From contig RPFO01000872.1 of NCBI GenBank assembly GCA_009746045.1, forward strand, positions 10,001 through 74,000: a stretch of 64,000 nucleotides of DNA, in the 5' to 3' direction. The translations under genes and the position numbers were made by a program. Shown here piece by piece: positions 36,147-48,100 of the stretch. Each line of letters begins with the position of its first letter. The first letter of the stretch is position 1. The notes under the pieces are model-generated. The model searched no databases, was not told the origin of the DNA, and worked only from the letters and a program-made list of their open reading frames with translations. This DNA is from Mesostigma viride (lineage: Eukaryota > Streptophyta > Mesostigmatophyceae > Mesostigmatales > Mesostigmataceae).

Positions 36147-39100
36147 CACCGGCGGGCTTCAAAGTGCCGGACGGCAGGCGGTACCACCATTCCGTGGCAG
36201 CTTGCCCCAGTTTGCTACCGGCTGGCACACGTTTTCAGTGAATTTTGGGCTCCAGATTTAAATGCAACGTGCGGTTTGAGGCAGGGGAAAACATGCGTGG
36301 ACGATAGGAATTATAGCACCGGCGGGCTTCAAAGTGCCGGACGGCAGGCGGTACCACCATTCCGTGGCAGCTTGGCCCAGTTTGCTACCGGCTGGCACAC
36401 GTTTTCAGTGAATTTTGGGCTCCAGATTTAAATGCAACGTGCGGTTTGAGGCAGGGGAAAACATGCGTGGACGATAGGAATTATAGCACCGGCGGGCTTC
36501 AAAGTGCCGGACGGCAGGCGGTACCACCATTCCGTGGCAGCTTGGCCCAGTTTGCTACCGGCTGGCACACGTTTTCAGTGAATTTTGGGCTCCAGATTTA
36601 AATGCAACGTGCGGTTTGAGGCAGGGGAAAACATGCGTGGACGATAGGAATTATAGCACCGGCGGGCTTCAAAGTGCCGGACGGCAGGCGGTACCACCAT
36701 TCCGTGGCAGCTTGGCCCAGTTTGCTACCGGCTGGCACACGTTTTCAGTGAATTTTGGGCTCCAGATTTAAATGCAACGTGCGGTTTGAGGCAGGGGAAA
36801 ACATGCGTGGACGATAGGAATTATAGCACCGGCGGGCTTCAAAGTGCCGGACGGCAGGCGGTACCACCATTCCGTGGCAGCTTGGCCCAGTTTGCTACCG
36901 GCTGGCACACGTTTTCAGTGAATTTTGGGCTCCAGATTTAAATGCAACGTGCGGTTTGAGGCAGGGGAAAACATGCGTGGACGATAGGAATTATAGCACC
37001 GGCGGGCTTCAAAGTGCCGGACGGCAGGCGGTACCACCATTCCGTGGCAGCTTGGCCCAGTTTGCTACCGGCTGGCACACGTTTTCAGTGAATTTTGGGC
37101 TCCAGATTTAAATGCAACGTGCGGTTTGAGGCAGGGGAAAACATGCGTGGACGATAGGAATTATAGCACCGGCGGGCTTCAAAGTGCCGGACGGCAGGCG
37201 GTACCACCATTCCGTGGCAGCTTGGCCCAGTTTGCTACCGGCTGGCACACGTTTTCAGTGAATTTTGGGCTCCAGATTTAAATGCAACGTGCGGTTTGAG
37301 GCAGGGGAAAACATGCGTGGACGATAGGAATTATAGCACCGGCGGGCTTCAAAGTGCCGGACGGCAGGCGGTACCACCATTCCGTGGCAGCTTGGCCCAG
37401 TTTGCTACCGGCTGGCACACGTTTTCAGTGAATTTTGGGCTCCAGATTTAAATGCAACGTGCGGTTTGAGGCAGGGGAAAACATGCGTGGACGATAGGAA
37501 TTATAGCACCGGCGGGCTTCAAAGTGCCGGACGGCAGGCGGTACCACCATTCCGTGGCAGCTTGGCCCAGTTTGCTACCGGCTGGCACACGTTTTCAGTG
37601 AATTTTGGGCTCCAGATTTAAATGCAACGTGCGGTTTGAGGCAGGGGAAAACATGCGTGGACGATAGGAATTATAGCACCGGCGGGCTTCAAAGTGCCGG
37701 ACGGCAGGCGGTACCACCATTCCGTGGCAGCTTGGCCCAGTTTGCTACCGGCTGGCACACGTTTTCAGTGAATTTTGGGCTCCAGATTTAAATGCAACGT
37801 GCGGTTTGAGGCAGGGGAAAACATGCGTGGACGATAGGAATTATAGCACCGGCGGGCTTCAAAGTGCCGGACGGCAGGCGGTACCACCATTCCGTGGCAG
37901 CTTGGCCCAGTTTGCTACCGGCTGGCACACGTTTTCAGTGAATTTTGGGCTCCAGATTTAAATGCAACGTGCGGTTTGAGGCAGGGGAAAACATGCGTGG
38001 ACGATAGGAATTATAGCACCGGCGGGCTTCAAAGTGCCGGACGGCAGGCGGTACCACCATTCCGTGGCAGCTTGGCCCAGTTTGCTACCGGCTGGCACAC
38101 GTTTTCAGTGAATTTTGGGCTCCAGATTTAAATGCAACGTGCGGTTTGAGGCAGGGGAAAACATGCGTGGACGATAGGAATTATAGCACCGGCGGGCTTC
38201 AAAGTGCCGGACGGCAGGCGGTACCACCATTCCGTGGCAGCTTGGCCCAGTTTGCTACCGGCTGGCACACGTTTTCAGTGAATTTTGGGCTCCAGATTTA
38301 AATGCAACGTGCGGTTTGAGGCAGGGGAAAACATGCGTGGACGATAGGAATTATAGCACCGGCGGGCTTCAAAGTGCCGGACGGCAGGCGGTACCACCAT
38401 TCCGTGGCAGCTTGGCCCAGTTTGCTACCGGCTGGCACACGTTTTCAGTGAATTTTGGGCTCCAGATTTAAATGCAACGTGCGGTTTGAGGCAGGGGAAA
38501 ACATGCGTGGACGATAGGAATTATAGCACCGGCGGGCTTCAAAGTGCCGGACGGCAGGCGGTACCACCATTCCGTGGCAGCTTGGCCCAGTTTGCTACCG
38601 GCTGGCACACGTTTTCAGTGAATTTTGGGCTCCAGATTTAAATGCAACGTGCGGTTTGAGGCAGGGGAAAACATGCGTGGACGATAGGAATTATAGCACC
38701 GGCGGGCTTCAAAGTGCCGGACGGCAGGCGGTACCACCATTCCGTGGCAGCTTGGCCCAGTTTGCTACCGGCTGGCACACGTTTTCAGTGAATTTTGGGC
38801 TCCAGATTTAAATGCAACGTGCGGTTTGAGGCAGGGGAAAACATGCGTGGACGATAGGAATTATAGCACCGGCGGGCTTCAAAGTGCCGGACGGCAGGCG
38901 GTACCACCATTCCGTGGCAGCTTGGCCCAGTTTGCTACCGGCTGGCACACGTTTTCAGTGAATTTTGGGCTCCAGATTTAAATGCAACGTGCGGTTTGAG
39001 GCAGGGGAAAACATGCGTGGACGATAGGAATTATAGCACCGGCGGGCTTCAAAGTGCCGGACGGCAGGCGGTACCACCATTCCGTGGCAGCTTGGCCCAG

Positions 39101-39585
39101 TTTGCTACCGGCTGGCACACGTTTTCAGTGAATTTTGGGCTCCAGATTTAAATGCAACGTGCGGTTTGAGGCAGGGGAAAACATGCGTGGACGATAGGAA
39201 TTATAGCACCGGCGGGCTTCAAAGTGCCGGACGGCAGGCGGTACCACCATTCCGTGGCAGCTTGGCCCAGTTTGCTACCGGCTGGCACACGTTTTCAGTG
39301 AATTTTGGGCTCCAGATTTAAATGCAACGTGCGGTTTGAGGCAGGGGAAAACATGCGTGGACGATAGGAATTATAGCACCGGCGGGCTTCAAAGTGCCGG
39401 ACGGCAGGCGGTACCACCATTCCGTGGCAGCTTGGCCCAGTTTGCTACCGGCTGGCACACGTTTTCAGTGAATTTTGGGCTCCAGATTTAAATGCAACGT
39501 GCGGTTTGAGGCAGGGGAAAACATGCGTGGACGATAGGAATTATAGCACCGGCGGGCTTCAAAGTGCCGGACGGCAGGCGGTACC
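36147..39585. repeat. 170-bp satellite array, 20 full units plus a partial
   Basis: The block CACCGGCGGGCTTCAAAGTG recurs at exactly 170-bp steps from 36147 to 39547. Units are essentially identical; the first differs at the CTTGCCCCAG/CTTGGCCCAG position and its left flank is unrelated. Each unit contains GATTTAAATGC and CGGACGGCAGGCGGTACC. The last copy stops after 39 bp at GGTACC, exactly where the next LINE begins. Since 170 is not a multiple of three, no long ORF crosses the array. The near-perfect homogeneity implies recent amplification or ongoing conversion. Confidence 0.98.
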
Positions 39586-39598
39586 GCGACCGCAGCGC

Positions 39599-39651
39599 GT
39601 TGGGGGGCTGCCGCCCCCCAAACCCCCCGCGTGGGGGGCTCCGCCCCCCAC
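39599..39651. other. paired GC-rich hairpins at the LINE 5' end
   Basis: TTGGGGGG-CTGCCG-CCCCCCAA (39600-39621) and GTGGGGGGC-TCC-GCCCCCCAC (39631-39651) are perfect inverted repeats with C/G runs, 9 bp apart. They lie just inside the 5' boundary of the LINE, where its promoter or untranslated leader would be. Confidence 0.75.
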
Positions 39652-39698
39652 ACCCCCGCCCCCCCCCTCGGTGGCTGCCACGCCTGCCCTGATTGTTC

Positions 39699-42600
39699 AT
39701 GGACGACCCACGACCCCCTTCGCCCAACGGCTCCCCCGCTCCCCGGTTGGCGCCTCGGCGGTCCTCTCGGCTTGCGGCCCTTCTTGCGGAGGTGGGCGAC
39801 CCGGCTGCGGGGGGCTCGGGCGCCCCGGTCTCCCCCTCCTTGGTCTGCGAGGTCTGCCGGAGCGGGCACCGCGGGCACCACATGTTAGTTTGTGATGCTT
39901 GCAATTCCGGGTGGCACTTGCAGTGTCTTACTCCCCGGCTCTACCGGGTCCCGCCGGGCTCCTGGACGTGCCCGCGCTGTCCCCCCCGGCGGGCCCCCGG
40001 GCTGCCCTCCCCGCTGGGTGCTCCGGCCCCCTGCCCCGTGTGCCCCCCTGCCGAGGCCCTCGGGGCGGGCCGTGGCCTGCCCGATGGGGCCGCCGTTGCT
40101 CGGGCCCTGGCGCCCTCGGCCCCGGGGCCCCACCCGTCGCCTGGCCCCGCCGACGGGGGCGCGGCGCTGTCGCCTGGGCTGGCCCGGCCGACCCCCGGCG
40201 GGCCTGGCGACCCCGGCGCCCGCCCCCGGCCCCTCGCTCCCCGACGCTCTGGCCTCCCTTCCCCCGGCCGCGGTTGGCCACCCAGCCGCCACCCCCGTCC
40301 TTGCCGCGTGGGACGGCGGCCCCCGGGCCCACGCGTTCACCTCGTGGCCGCCCTCGCACATTGTCGGCGTGGTGGGCCGCGCCACCTTTTCTTGGGCGTA
40401 CTGCCCTTTGTTGCTGGACGCGGTCGGGCTCCAGGCCGCCTTCCCCTCGCTCCCTAGGCCCCCGGCCTTCCTGGCCCTAGTTGCGCAGGTGCGGGCGACA
40501 TTTCTTTCCGCCGCCCCCCGGTGACGGCCTCGACTCTTTGGGGGTATGTCTTGGAAGGATATCACGCCGGCTGCCGGCTGCCGTGGCATCTCCCGGCCGC
40601 CCGGCAGGAAGAGCTGCTTTCCCTGGACGAGCGGGTGGGTCAGGAGGTGGTCGAGTTCGTCACGGCGGTGGCTCGAGACGCACAGGTCTCGGTGCGGGCG
40701 GCCTACCTCGCGGGCGGCGCCGACCTGGGCCTCATGTCCCCGCGGCAGCTTCGCCTCTTCTTGGACGCCCAGGCCCCGCCTCCCGGCCCGGTTGCCAGTG
40801 GGGGCTTTCTCATCACCTCCCTCAGCCTGGCGCAGGCCGCCATGCTGCGTGTGGAGTTCGGGGCCCCCATCGCGGTTCAGGGCGGCCAGGCCATCTTGGT
40901 GGACTCGGCCGGGCGCGCCCAGCCCCTAACCGCGGGGACGCCTGTTTCTGCCTTCCTCCACGACATCCTGGAGTTGGCAGGCATCCCGCACGAATGGCAC
41001 CCCGCGGCTGACCAACCGGTCGGCATCCTCTCGCGCGCCCAGATTGCCGCTCTCCCGGGTTGCTGGGAGGCCGGCTGGGACCCGCCCCCCCCTCATGTCC
41101 GGTCCCTTCTGGAGGGGGACGACCCCGAGTCGGGCTCCTGTGCCATCTGCCTTGAGCCCTTCCGGCCGGGGGATGGCTTGTGTCGCCTGCCCGCGTGCGG
41201 CCACACATTCCATCAAGCGTGCATCGCGCGCAGCTTGCTCCACTCCGTGCCGCGCTGCCCGTTGTGCCGGGCTGTTGTGCCGCCCCCTGGGACTGCGCTT
41301 CCTCTCGGCCCGCCCCCGGTCTCGCTGGGTCCCCTGCCGGGTCCCCACCGGGCCCCGGGGCCAGCTGCCTCCCCGACCCCTCGGCCTCCGCCCCCGGCCT
41401 CGTTGCCGGGGCCTGGGGTGGTCGCGGGCGCGCTGGCGAGTCCCCCTGGGAGGGGCGCCGGCGTTCTCGATCCCCCTCCGCTGGGGGTCTCCCCGGTGGG
41501 CACTGCCTCCTCCGTGGCCCCGGCGGGCCTGCCGGGCGCTGGTCGGGTCGTGGTGCGCGCGCCTGCCGGCCCGGCTGGGGAGACGCCGCAGGCCCCACGT
41601 CCTGCCTTTGCTGGCGCCGCTCCCCGCCACTCAGCGCCCGCCGACGGCCTTCACCGGTGTGCCGTGCTGCTTCCCACGGGGTCCCCGTGTGCGGGTGTGT
41701 TCCACAACCGTAACCTCCTCTGCCAGCACCTTCGCGCTGTGCACCCCGATCTCGGCGCGGCGGATCTGCAGGCCATGAGCTGTTACCGGTGCCCGGAAGC
41801 TCACTGCCAGCGGGTGTACTCCATTCACGGGCGCGCTCAGCACGCGCGCGCCTGTGTTGCTCAACGGCCCCTCAACCGGCCAGCAGTCCCGGCCCCCTCC
41901 CCCCTCCCGCCTCGGCTCCCCCGGCTCCCAGCCCCCGCCGCCCGACTACTCGGCCAGTTGGCGTTGGCTTGACACGGTTCCCTGGGATGCATGCGCCATC
42001 AACCCGACGTCTACCCTGACCGACCTCCCCCACCGCGCGCGTAGCCTTTTCGCGCAATGTGCAATCGTTTCTCTCCGGCGCATGCACGCCGCTCCGGACG
42101 ACCCGCTGGGCTTTAAACTGCACATGGTGACCCCCCGCCTGCTCCTCACCCCTCTCGGGCGTGGTGTGCGCGGCCTCCAGGGTGCGGTTATTGCCCGTTG
42201 CCGACGCTTTCTGCAGGGGGACTGGGAGGGGCTGTTTGGCGTGCCGCCCCCGCGCACGGCCCGGCTGTCGGGGGAGGTCAACTTCGAGCGGGTGGCCGCC
42301 GACGTCATCCGCCTCGTCCGCGAGGGGCAGCTCAGCCGGGCCATGACCCGCTTGGAAATGGCCAAGCTCGCCCCCGCCAATGCGGCTACCCTGGCGGCCT
42401 TGGAGGCTCTTCACCCTGCGGAGCCCGGATTCCAGCTGCCCGTGCCGGACCCCCTGCCGGCCCCCCTCCGGCTGGACCGCGACTGCTTCCTGGAGGTGAT
42501 GCGTGCGGTCCCGCGGGCTTCCTCTACCGGGCCGTCGGGCTGGCGCTACGAGCACTTGGAGGTCCTGGTGGGGCATGGGGGCGAGGACATTCTCTTTGAC

Positions 42601-44858
42601 ACCCTCATTGACCTGGCGGCTGGTCGCGTTCCTCCCGCTGCGCGCGAGTGGTTAGCGGGCGCTCGCCTCCTCGCTCTGCTCAAGGGTGTCTTGCCCCCCC
42701 CGAGGGCAAGGTGCGCCCGATCGCCTGCGGTGAGGTGCTCCGCAAGCTCGTGGGCAAAGTGATCTGCCGCCAAAAGGCGCCCGAGCTCCGTGCCTTTTTC
42801 TGCCCGCCCCTCGCAGCGGGTGAGACCTCGGTGGCGGCCCAGCTGGGGGTGACGACTCCAGGCGGGGCGGATATCCTCATCCATTCGGTGCAGGCCTACC
42901 TCGAGGCCCACCCCACCCACGCTGTCGTCAAGGTCGACTGCCACAACGCGTTCAACAGTCTGTCCCGCGCCAGCATGTTTGCGGCCGTCATGGAGTCCTT
43001 CGAGGACTTGTACGCTTGGACAGCCGTGTGCTACGGCCAGCCCGGCCAACTGGTTCACATCATGGAGGACGGCACTCGCGGCGGCCTGCTGTCGCGGTCG
43101 GGCACCCAGCAAGGGGACCCCCTGGGACCCCTGTACTTTGCCGCCCCCCTCCAGGGTTGCCTCCAAGCGGTCCATGCTGCCCACCCGGCGGTCGCTATTC
43201 AGGCCTACTTGGATGATATCTACCTTCTGGGCCCTGTGCCGGACACCACCGCGGCTCTGCTGGCACTGCAGACCGCGGTGGCCGACATCAACCTCCAGTT
43301 GACCCTTGCCAAGTGCGCGGTGTACTCGCCCCAAGGTGATTGCTCCGGCTTTCCGCCCCAGCTCTTGGGCCGGGACGAGCGCCTCCATGGGTTGGATGTC
43401 CTCGGCGTTCCGGTTGGCGACCCCGCGTTTGTCATCGATGCTCTGCGGGCCGCCCTCGAGGCACGCACTGAGGTACTGCCCTTGATTGCGCGCCTTCATG
43501 ATTCGCAGACCAAGGGTCTGCTTCTGTGGTTTTGCGCTCACCCTCGCGTCGTTCACTGGCTCCGGGGCGCTCTTCCGTCTCAGGTCCGGCTGGCCGCCGA
43601 GGGCCACGACGAACGCATCCAGTCGGCCTTGGCGCAGCTGGTCCCGGGCCCCGACCTCCCGCCACATGCTATTCGCATTGCCTCCCTGCCTGCACGGATG
43701 GGTGGCTGCGGTCTGACTCGTGCCGCCCGGCTGGCCCCAGCAGCCTTTTTGGGCTCCGTCGCTCAGTCGTGGGCGGAAAGCTGCCGGCTCCTGCCCCTTT
43801 TGGCAACGGCAGCGCCTGACCTCCTGGACCCCAGCAGCCCTTTGCCCTTCGTCACCGCCATCCAGGAGGCCTATGCTGAGATCCAGCAGGCCTGTTCTCC
43901 CGTCCGTGCCGCTCAGGCGGTACAGCGCCACCTCCCTCGCGGCACTCCCTCGGTCGCCTCCGTTCAATCTCCCGCCGCATTCCCTGCTCGCGTCATCGAT
44001 AAACACCAGAAAACCTACGCGGGTATTCTGCACACGGCTGATTGGATTGCTCTTTTCGCGGACCTCAACGCCCAGGGACGTGCGTGGCTGTTCTCGCTTT
44101 CCTTGCGGAGTGTGGGCTCGGCGTACCTTCGTGCTCTTCCCATGGCCCCCCCATTCGCCTTGGCTCCCAGCCACTACTCGGTGGCGCTCCGGCACCAGCT
44201 ATTTGCCCCGCAGCCTCTTGTTCCGGCCGGGCGGCCTTGTGGTAGCTGTGGGCAGCCGCTGGATCCCACGGGGACTCACTACCTTGCCTGCATGGGGGGC
44301 CAACAGAATCAGAATTGGTATTTGTATTTGCACACTGTCCTCCTGACGGTGGTGCTCGCCATGATTCGGTCGGTTTTCCCCCACGCGAACATCCGGTCCG
44401 AGGATGCGGATGGCGCTGCCTTCTATTCCCCCAACCACCGGCCTGACATCGTGGTGCTGGACTTTGAGGGGGGTGGCCGGCATCTGCTTATTGACGTTTC
44501 GGTGGCGCGGCCCTTGGCTCTTAGCCACGTGGCTGGGGCCTCCCTCACGGCAGGTTACACGGCGGACCGGGCGGAGCGGGCCAAGCTCCTGGCCTACGGC
44601 GACGTCGGGCACCATCGTGTGGTGCCCTTTGTCCTGGAGGAGTTTGGGGCCATGGGGCCCCTGACCTCCGCCTTCTTCAAGGAGTGTTGCCGGCTCCGGG
44701 AGGACCGGCTGGACCTGGAGGGCCAGCGGGCCCCATGGTCGGCGCGGACCTGGACGTCATATTGGCGTCAGCGCTTGTCGGTGGCGCTGACTCGGGCCAT
44801 GGCGGACATCATGCTCCGCCGTACGCGGGCTGATTTTGCGGTGCAGCAGGGCTATTAG
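39699..44858 (+). CDS. LINE polyprotein: PHD finger, RING-H2, reverse transcriptase, restriction-like nuclease (frameshifted)
   Basis: In order: a PHD finger (39845-39980, CEVC, CDACNSGWHLQC, CPRC), a conserved region of unknown role, a RING-H2 finger (41137-41270, CAICLEPF, CGHTFHQAC, CPLC), paired Cys/His fingers (41656-41860, including CQHLRAVH), then the reverse transcriptase with GKVRPIACGEVLRK, VKVDCHNAFNSLSR, SGTQQGDPLGP and the catalytic YLDDIYLLG (about 43207). A C-terminal PD-(D/E)XK-like domain has RPDIVVLDFEGG and LLIDVSVARP (44440-44510). The frame changes near 40190, at 40515-40520, near 41935 and at the C8 run 42694-42701; each could be mended by one extra base, mostly in C runs. 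Without those breaks it would be one protein of about 1,720 aa. It would copy its RNA into a nicked target. The role of the zinc fingers is unknown; targeting to chromatin is only a guess. Confidence 0.85.
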
Positions 44859-45140
44859 GTTCCTCCCGTTAGGCGTTTCCATTGGTCTTATCGTAGTATA
44901 GAGCTTTGACATGGCTCTGTATATAGGTTTATAGCTGGGCGTTTGCTTTGGTTTGAGTGATTTCACTCTGCTGTAAGTAATTATATTTTTAATATATATA
45001 CATTGGACACGTCAACCCAGCTACTAAACTGCCACTTCCAGAAGTCGCGGTCACTGATCGAACTACTATGTACATCTGCATTTCTCAATGTTGCGGTGGG
45101 CAAACGTGCAAAACGCGACTTCGTGCAAAGTCCTTGCCCA

Positions 45141-48100
45141 TCATCGCTTGCCAGGTCGATGTGAAGGAATGTTGTCCCAGCTGGCGCCTTCCTTCAGGAG
45201 AGTAACATGTTCGCTGGCGAACTTCAGGGGGAAACGAAACCTTCTCTCGCTCTCATCACTCCGACCGAGTTCGTACCCTTCATCAAACCATCTGATCACC
45301 ACCTTCTCCTTCTCGCGGCCCAGGAGGGTGCCAAAGAGCAGAAAATCTTCCTTGTTGGGGTACTTGTGCTGCCAGTTTAGCCACATGTCCTCTACCCATT
45401 TCGAAGTCCAACCTCCGCGACCCAGTTTCGCGCCATCCATAAAGCGCATCCGGACGTCTGGCTCAACGTCCCTGATTGGGTCGACCGCTGTGCAATCCGC
45501 CCCCTTTTCCGCAACTGGCAGCCCCCCACCATCTCTGCCCTGACCACCACCCTTCTGCGGCTGTGAAGGTTCGTCGGCACCCTCCGTCTCCTGCCCCGCC
45601 CCTCGCCTGCCCCCTCCCCGACGTTTTGCCTTCTGCCCCTGCGCAGCCGCCGCCTCTGCCATCAAGTCTTCGTACGTTTTTTCTGGCTGACCGCACGGTA
45701 AGGCTGGTGCGTGGGTTGGTGCGTTGGGTGGGAGCTCGTCCCCTCCCGCCCCCGGTTGTGCAACTGGTTCGCCGACCGCGGCCTGGCCAACAACACGGCC
45801 GGCCTCTCCGGACACAGTCCCAGACGCGGATCCACGGGGAAACCGAACTGGAGTTTCTTCTTCGCCTTTCCCTGCACGTAAGCAGATGCCAATTAACATG
45901 AATACGGAAGGGTCGTGTGAGAAATCAATGAAGCCATGGACTGATGCAAAAAAACTTATGTAGAAATATATTAAGGTACTTATTAAACTCGTTTATTGAA
46001 AATGAAATTTACCGGCCGAATGTACCGTTGGAGCGTGGAAGGGCATCCTTCGTGGACGCATGGTGTCACCCAAACCCGCGGTCAATTCGGTATAGTATCC
46101 GGCCGATGTCCCTGGCGGCGCCTCAACATCGACCACCTCAGTCGGGCGCATCAATCCGGCAAACGCCGGCCCTCCACCTGCGACTGTCCGCGGACCCTCC
46201 ACGTTACGAGCCTCCAAAAACCTCTTCTGCAGTGGGGTGCTCGCAACAAAATCCGTGTCAGCCGACGGCTCCGGATCGTCATCCTCATTCAGCAGTATCG
46301 TGTCCGGGCATTGCTCCATCCCCGTCGAGCGGGGGGCAAAGTCATCACAACCGTCCTTCCTGACGACGGTACGGGATCGTCATCCAGAACCAAAGAAACC
46401 GAGGCGAGGGCGGGGGTCCCCTCAACCGGCGGTCCCCATGAATCCTGACGAGGCCTCATTCCCATCTGTCGGACACGACCGCCTCCCGTAAATCGGGAAC
46501 GCCCGCCGGCTCTACCAGTAACAGGCCGCGAGCCTGCTTCCTGCTGGCGATCCCCATCCTCATCACAGATACGCCCGCCGGCGTTACCAGTAACAGGCCG
46601 CGAGCCTCCTTCCTGCTGGCGATCCCCCTCCTCATCACAGATACGCCCGCCGGCGTTTCCAGTAACAGCCCGCGAGCCTCCTTCCTGCTGGCGATCCCCC
46701 TCCTCATCACAGATACGCCCGCCGGCGTTTCCAGTAACAGGCCGCGAGCCTCCCTCCCGCTGGCGATCCCCCTCCTCATCACAGATACGCCCGCCGGCGT
46801 TTCCAACGACAGGCCTCGAGTCTCCTTCCTGCTGGCGATCCCCCTCCTCATCACAGATACGCCCGCCGGCGTTTCCAGTAACAGGCCGCGAGCCTCCCTC
46901 CCGCTGGCGATCCCCCTCCTCATCACAGATACGCCCGCCGGCGTTTCCAACGACAGGCCTCGAGTCTCCTTCACCAGCACGCTGGCGCTTACCTCCCCCC
47001 CTGTTGTCTTCATCCCCCCCCATTGTCTCATCACGCGAGCCTCCATCATCCCGACGGCGCTTTTTCCCTCCCCTTCCATCTCCTCCCCCGTCCCTCTCCC
47101 CCCTCCCCCCTCCTCCCTTCTCCCCATCCCCATCCCCTTTCTCCCCCTCCGCCTGCCCCTCACCCGGACCCCGGGCGGGTGCCCCTCAGCAATATCCTCC
47201 TCCTCGTCCTCCTCGTCCTCCTCGTCCTCCTCGTCCTCCTCGTCCTCCTCGTCCTCCTCATCCTCCTCCTTCTCATCCTCATTCTCATCCGCCTCCCCCA
47301 CTTCCTCCTCCCCCTCTTCCCCCTTCTCCGAATCATCACCCTCATCAGACGAAGAATCGTCGTCCTTAAAGTAGGCGAGGTCTTCCCACCCATCTTCAGC
47401 AAGCCAATATTTGATAAGGCGGACCAGGCGCTTCCACCGGCGGATATGGGCTAGCTCCCCGAACACCAGCAGAACTCTGCAGGGTCCCCTAAAAAGGGCG
47501 TTGGTCATCTTGTCAACCACATCCCACACGACCGGGTTCAAATGCGAGGAGGGTTTGGGAATGTGGCGCTCCTCCGGAATGCAGTCTGGGTCCCACTTGC
47601 GCAGGTTCCTCCACTTCTCGTTGCTGTCAGCTGCCAGGTCCAGCACAGCAAACGCCTGGTCCTTCAGCGACCGAGGAATTTTGTCAGACCCCGTGCACAA
47701 CTCGTCCACCACCTTCGTCACAACCAGATCCTTTCTTTTTTCGTTTTCCTTCCATGTCATTGTCCTGTATGCGATCCAGTCGGATCCCATCCTCACCCCC
47801 TTCCAATCGCTGTAGGCTTCCAACCTGTCCCGCCACCCCTTCTTGGCCTTGGTAGTCCCCTTGCCCTCCTCCGACGCCTCCTCGACCTCCTTCTCGACCT
47901 CCGCCGCCGCCTCCTTTGGCACACCCAGCAGATGTTTGGTCTTCACACCCAAATCGTCATACAAATGACGGGGGTGGGAAGCGAGCAGCCCTCTCGGGAA
48001 CTTCCAGTCCTTCTGGTCGACCACTTTCCTTTGAGCCGGCGGAAGGTCCCTCAACGTGAGAATGATCGCCCTCGTGGCCGTGACGACCACCCGCCAAAAG

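Larger units (their letters stand above)
39586..44990 (+). mobile_element. RLE-type LINE with PHD and RING fingers
   Basis: A roughly 5.4-kb non-LTR element. It starts at the satellite break with two strong GC hairpins, carries one long frameshifted ORF (39699-44858) and ends in a short AT-rich tail near 44990 (TTATATTTTTAATATATATA). No LTRs are present. No target-site duplication could be seen, because the left flank is satellite and the right flank is not. The GC content is far above that of the neighbouring sequence. Confidence 0.8.

Noticed and set aside
36147-39585. CRISPR-like array or protein-coding repeat
   Set aside because: Units are contiguous with no unique spacers, and the 170-bp period breaks the frame at each copy; it is a satellite.
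46456-47100. The continuous 823-codon frame reading the 72-bp repeats as ETPAGVSVMRRG units
   Set aside because: It ends without connection to the next exon. The alternative frame (GNAGGRICDEEGDRQ) continues the charged character and, after one base change, joins the 46013 exon in the right phase.
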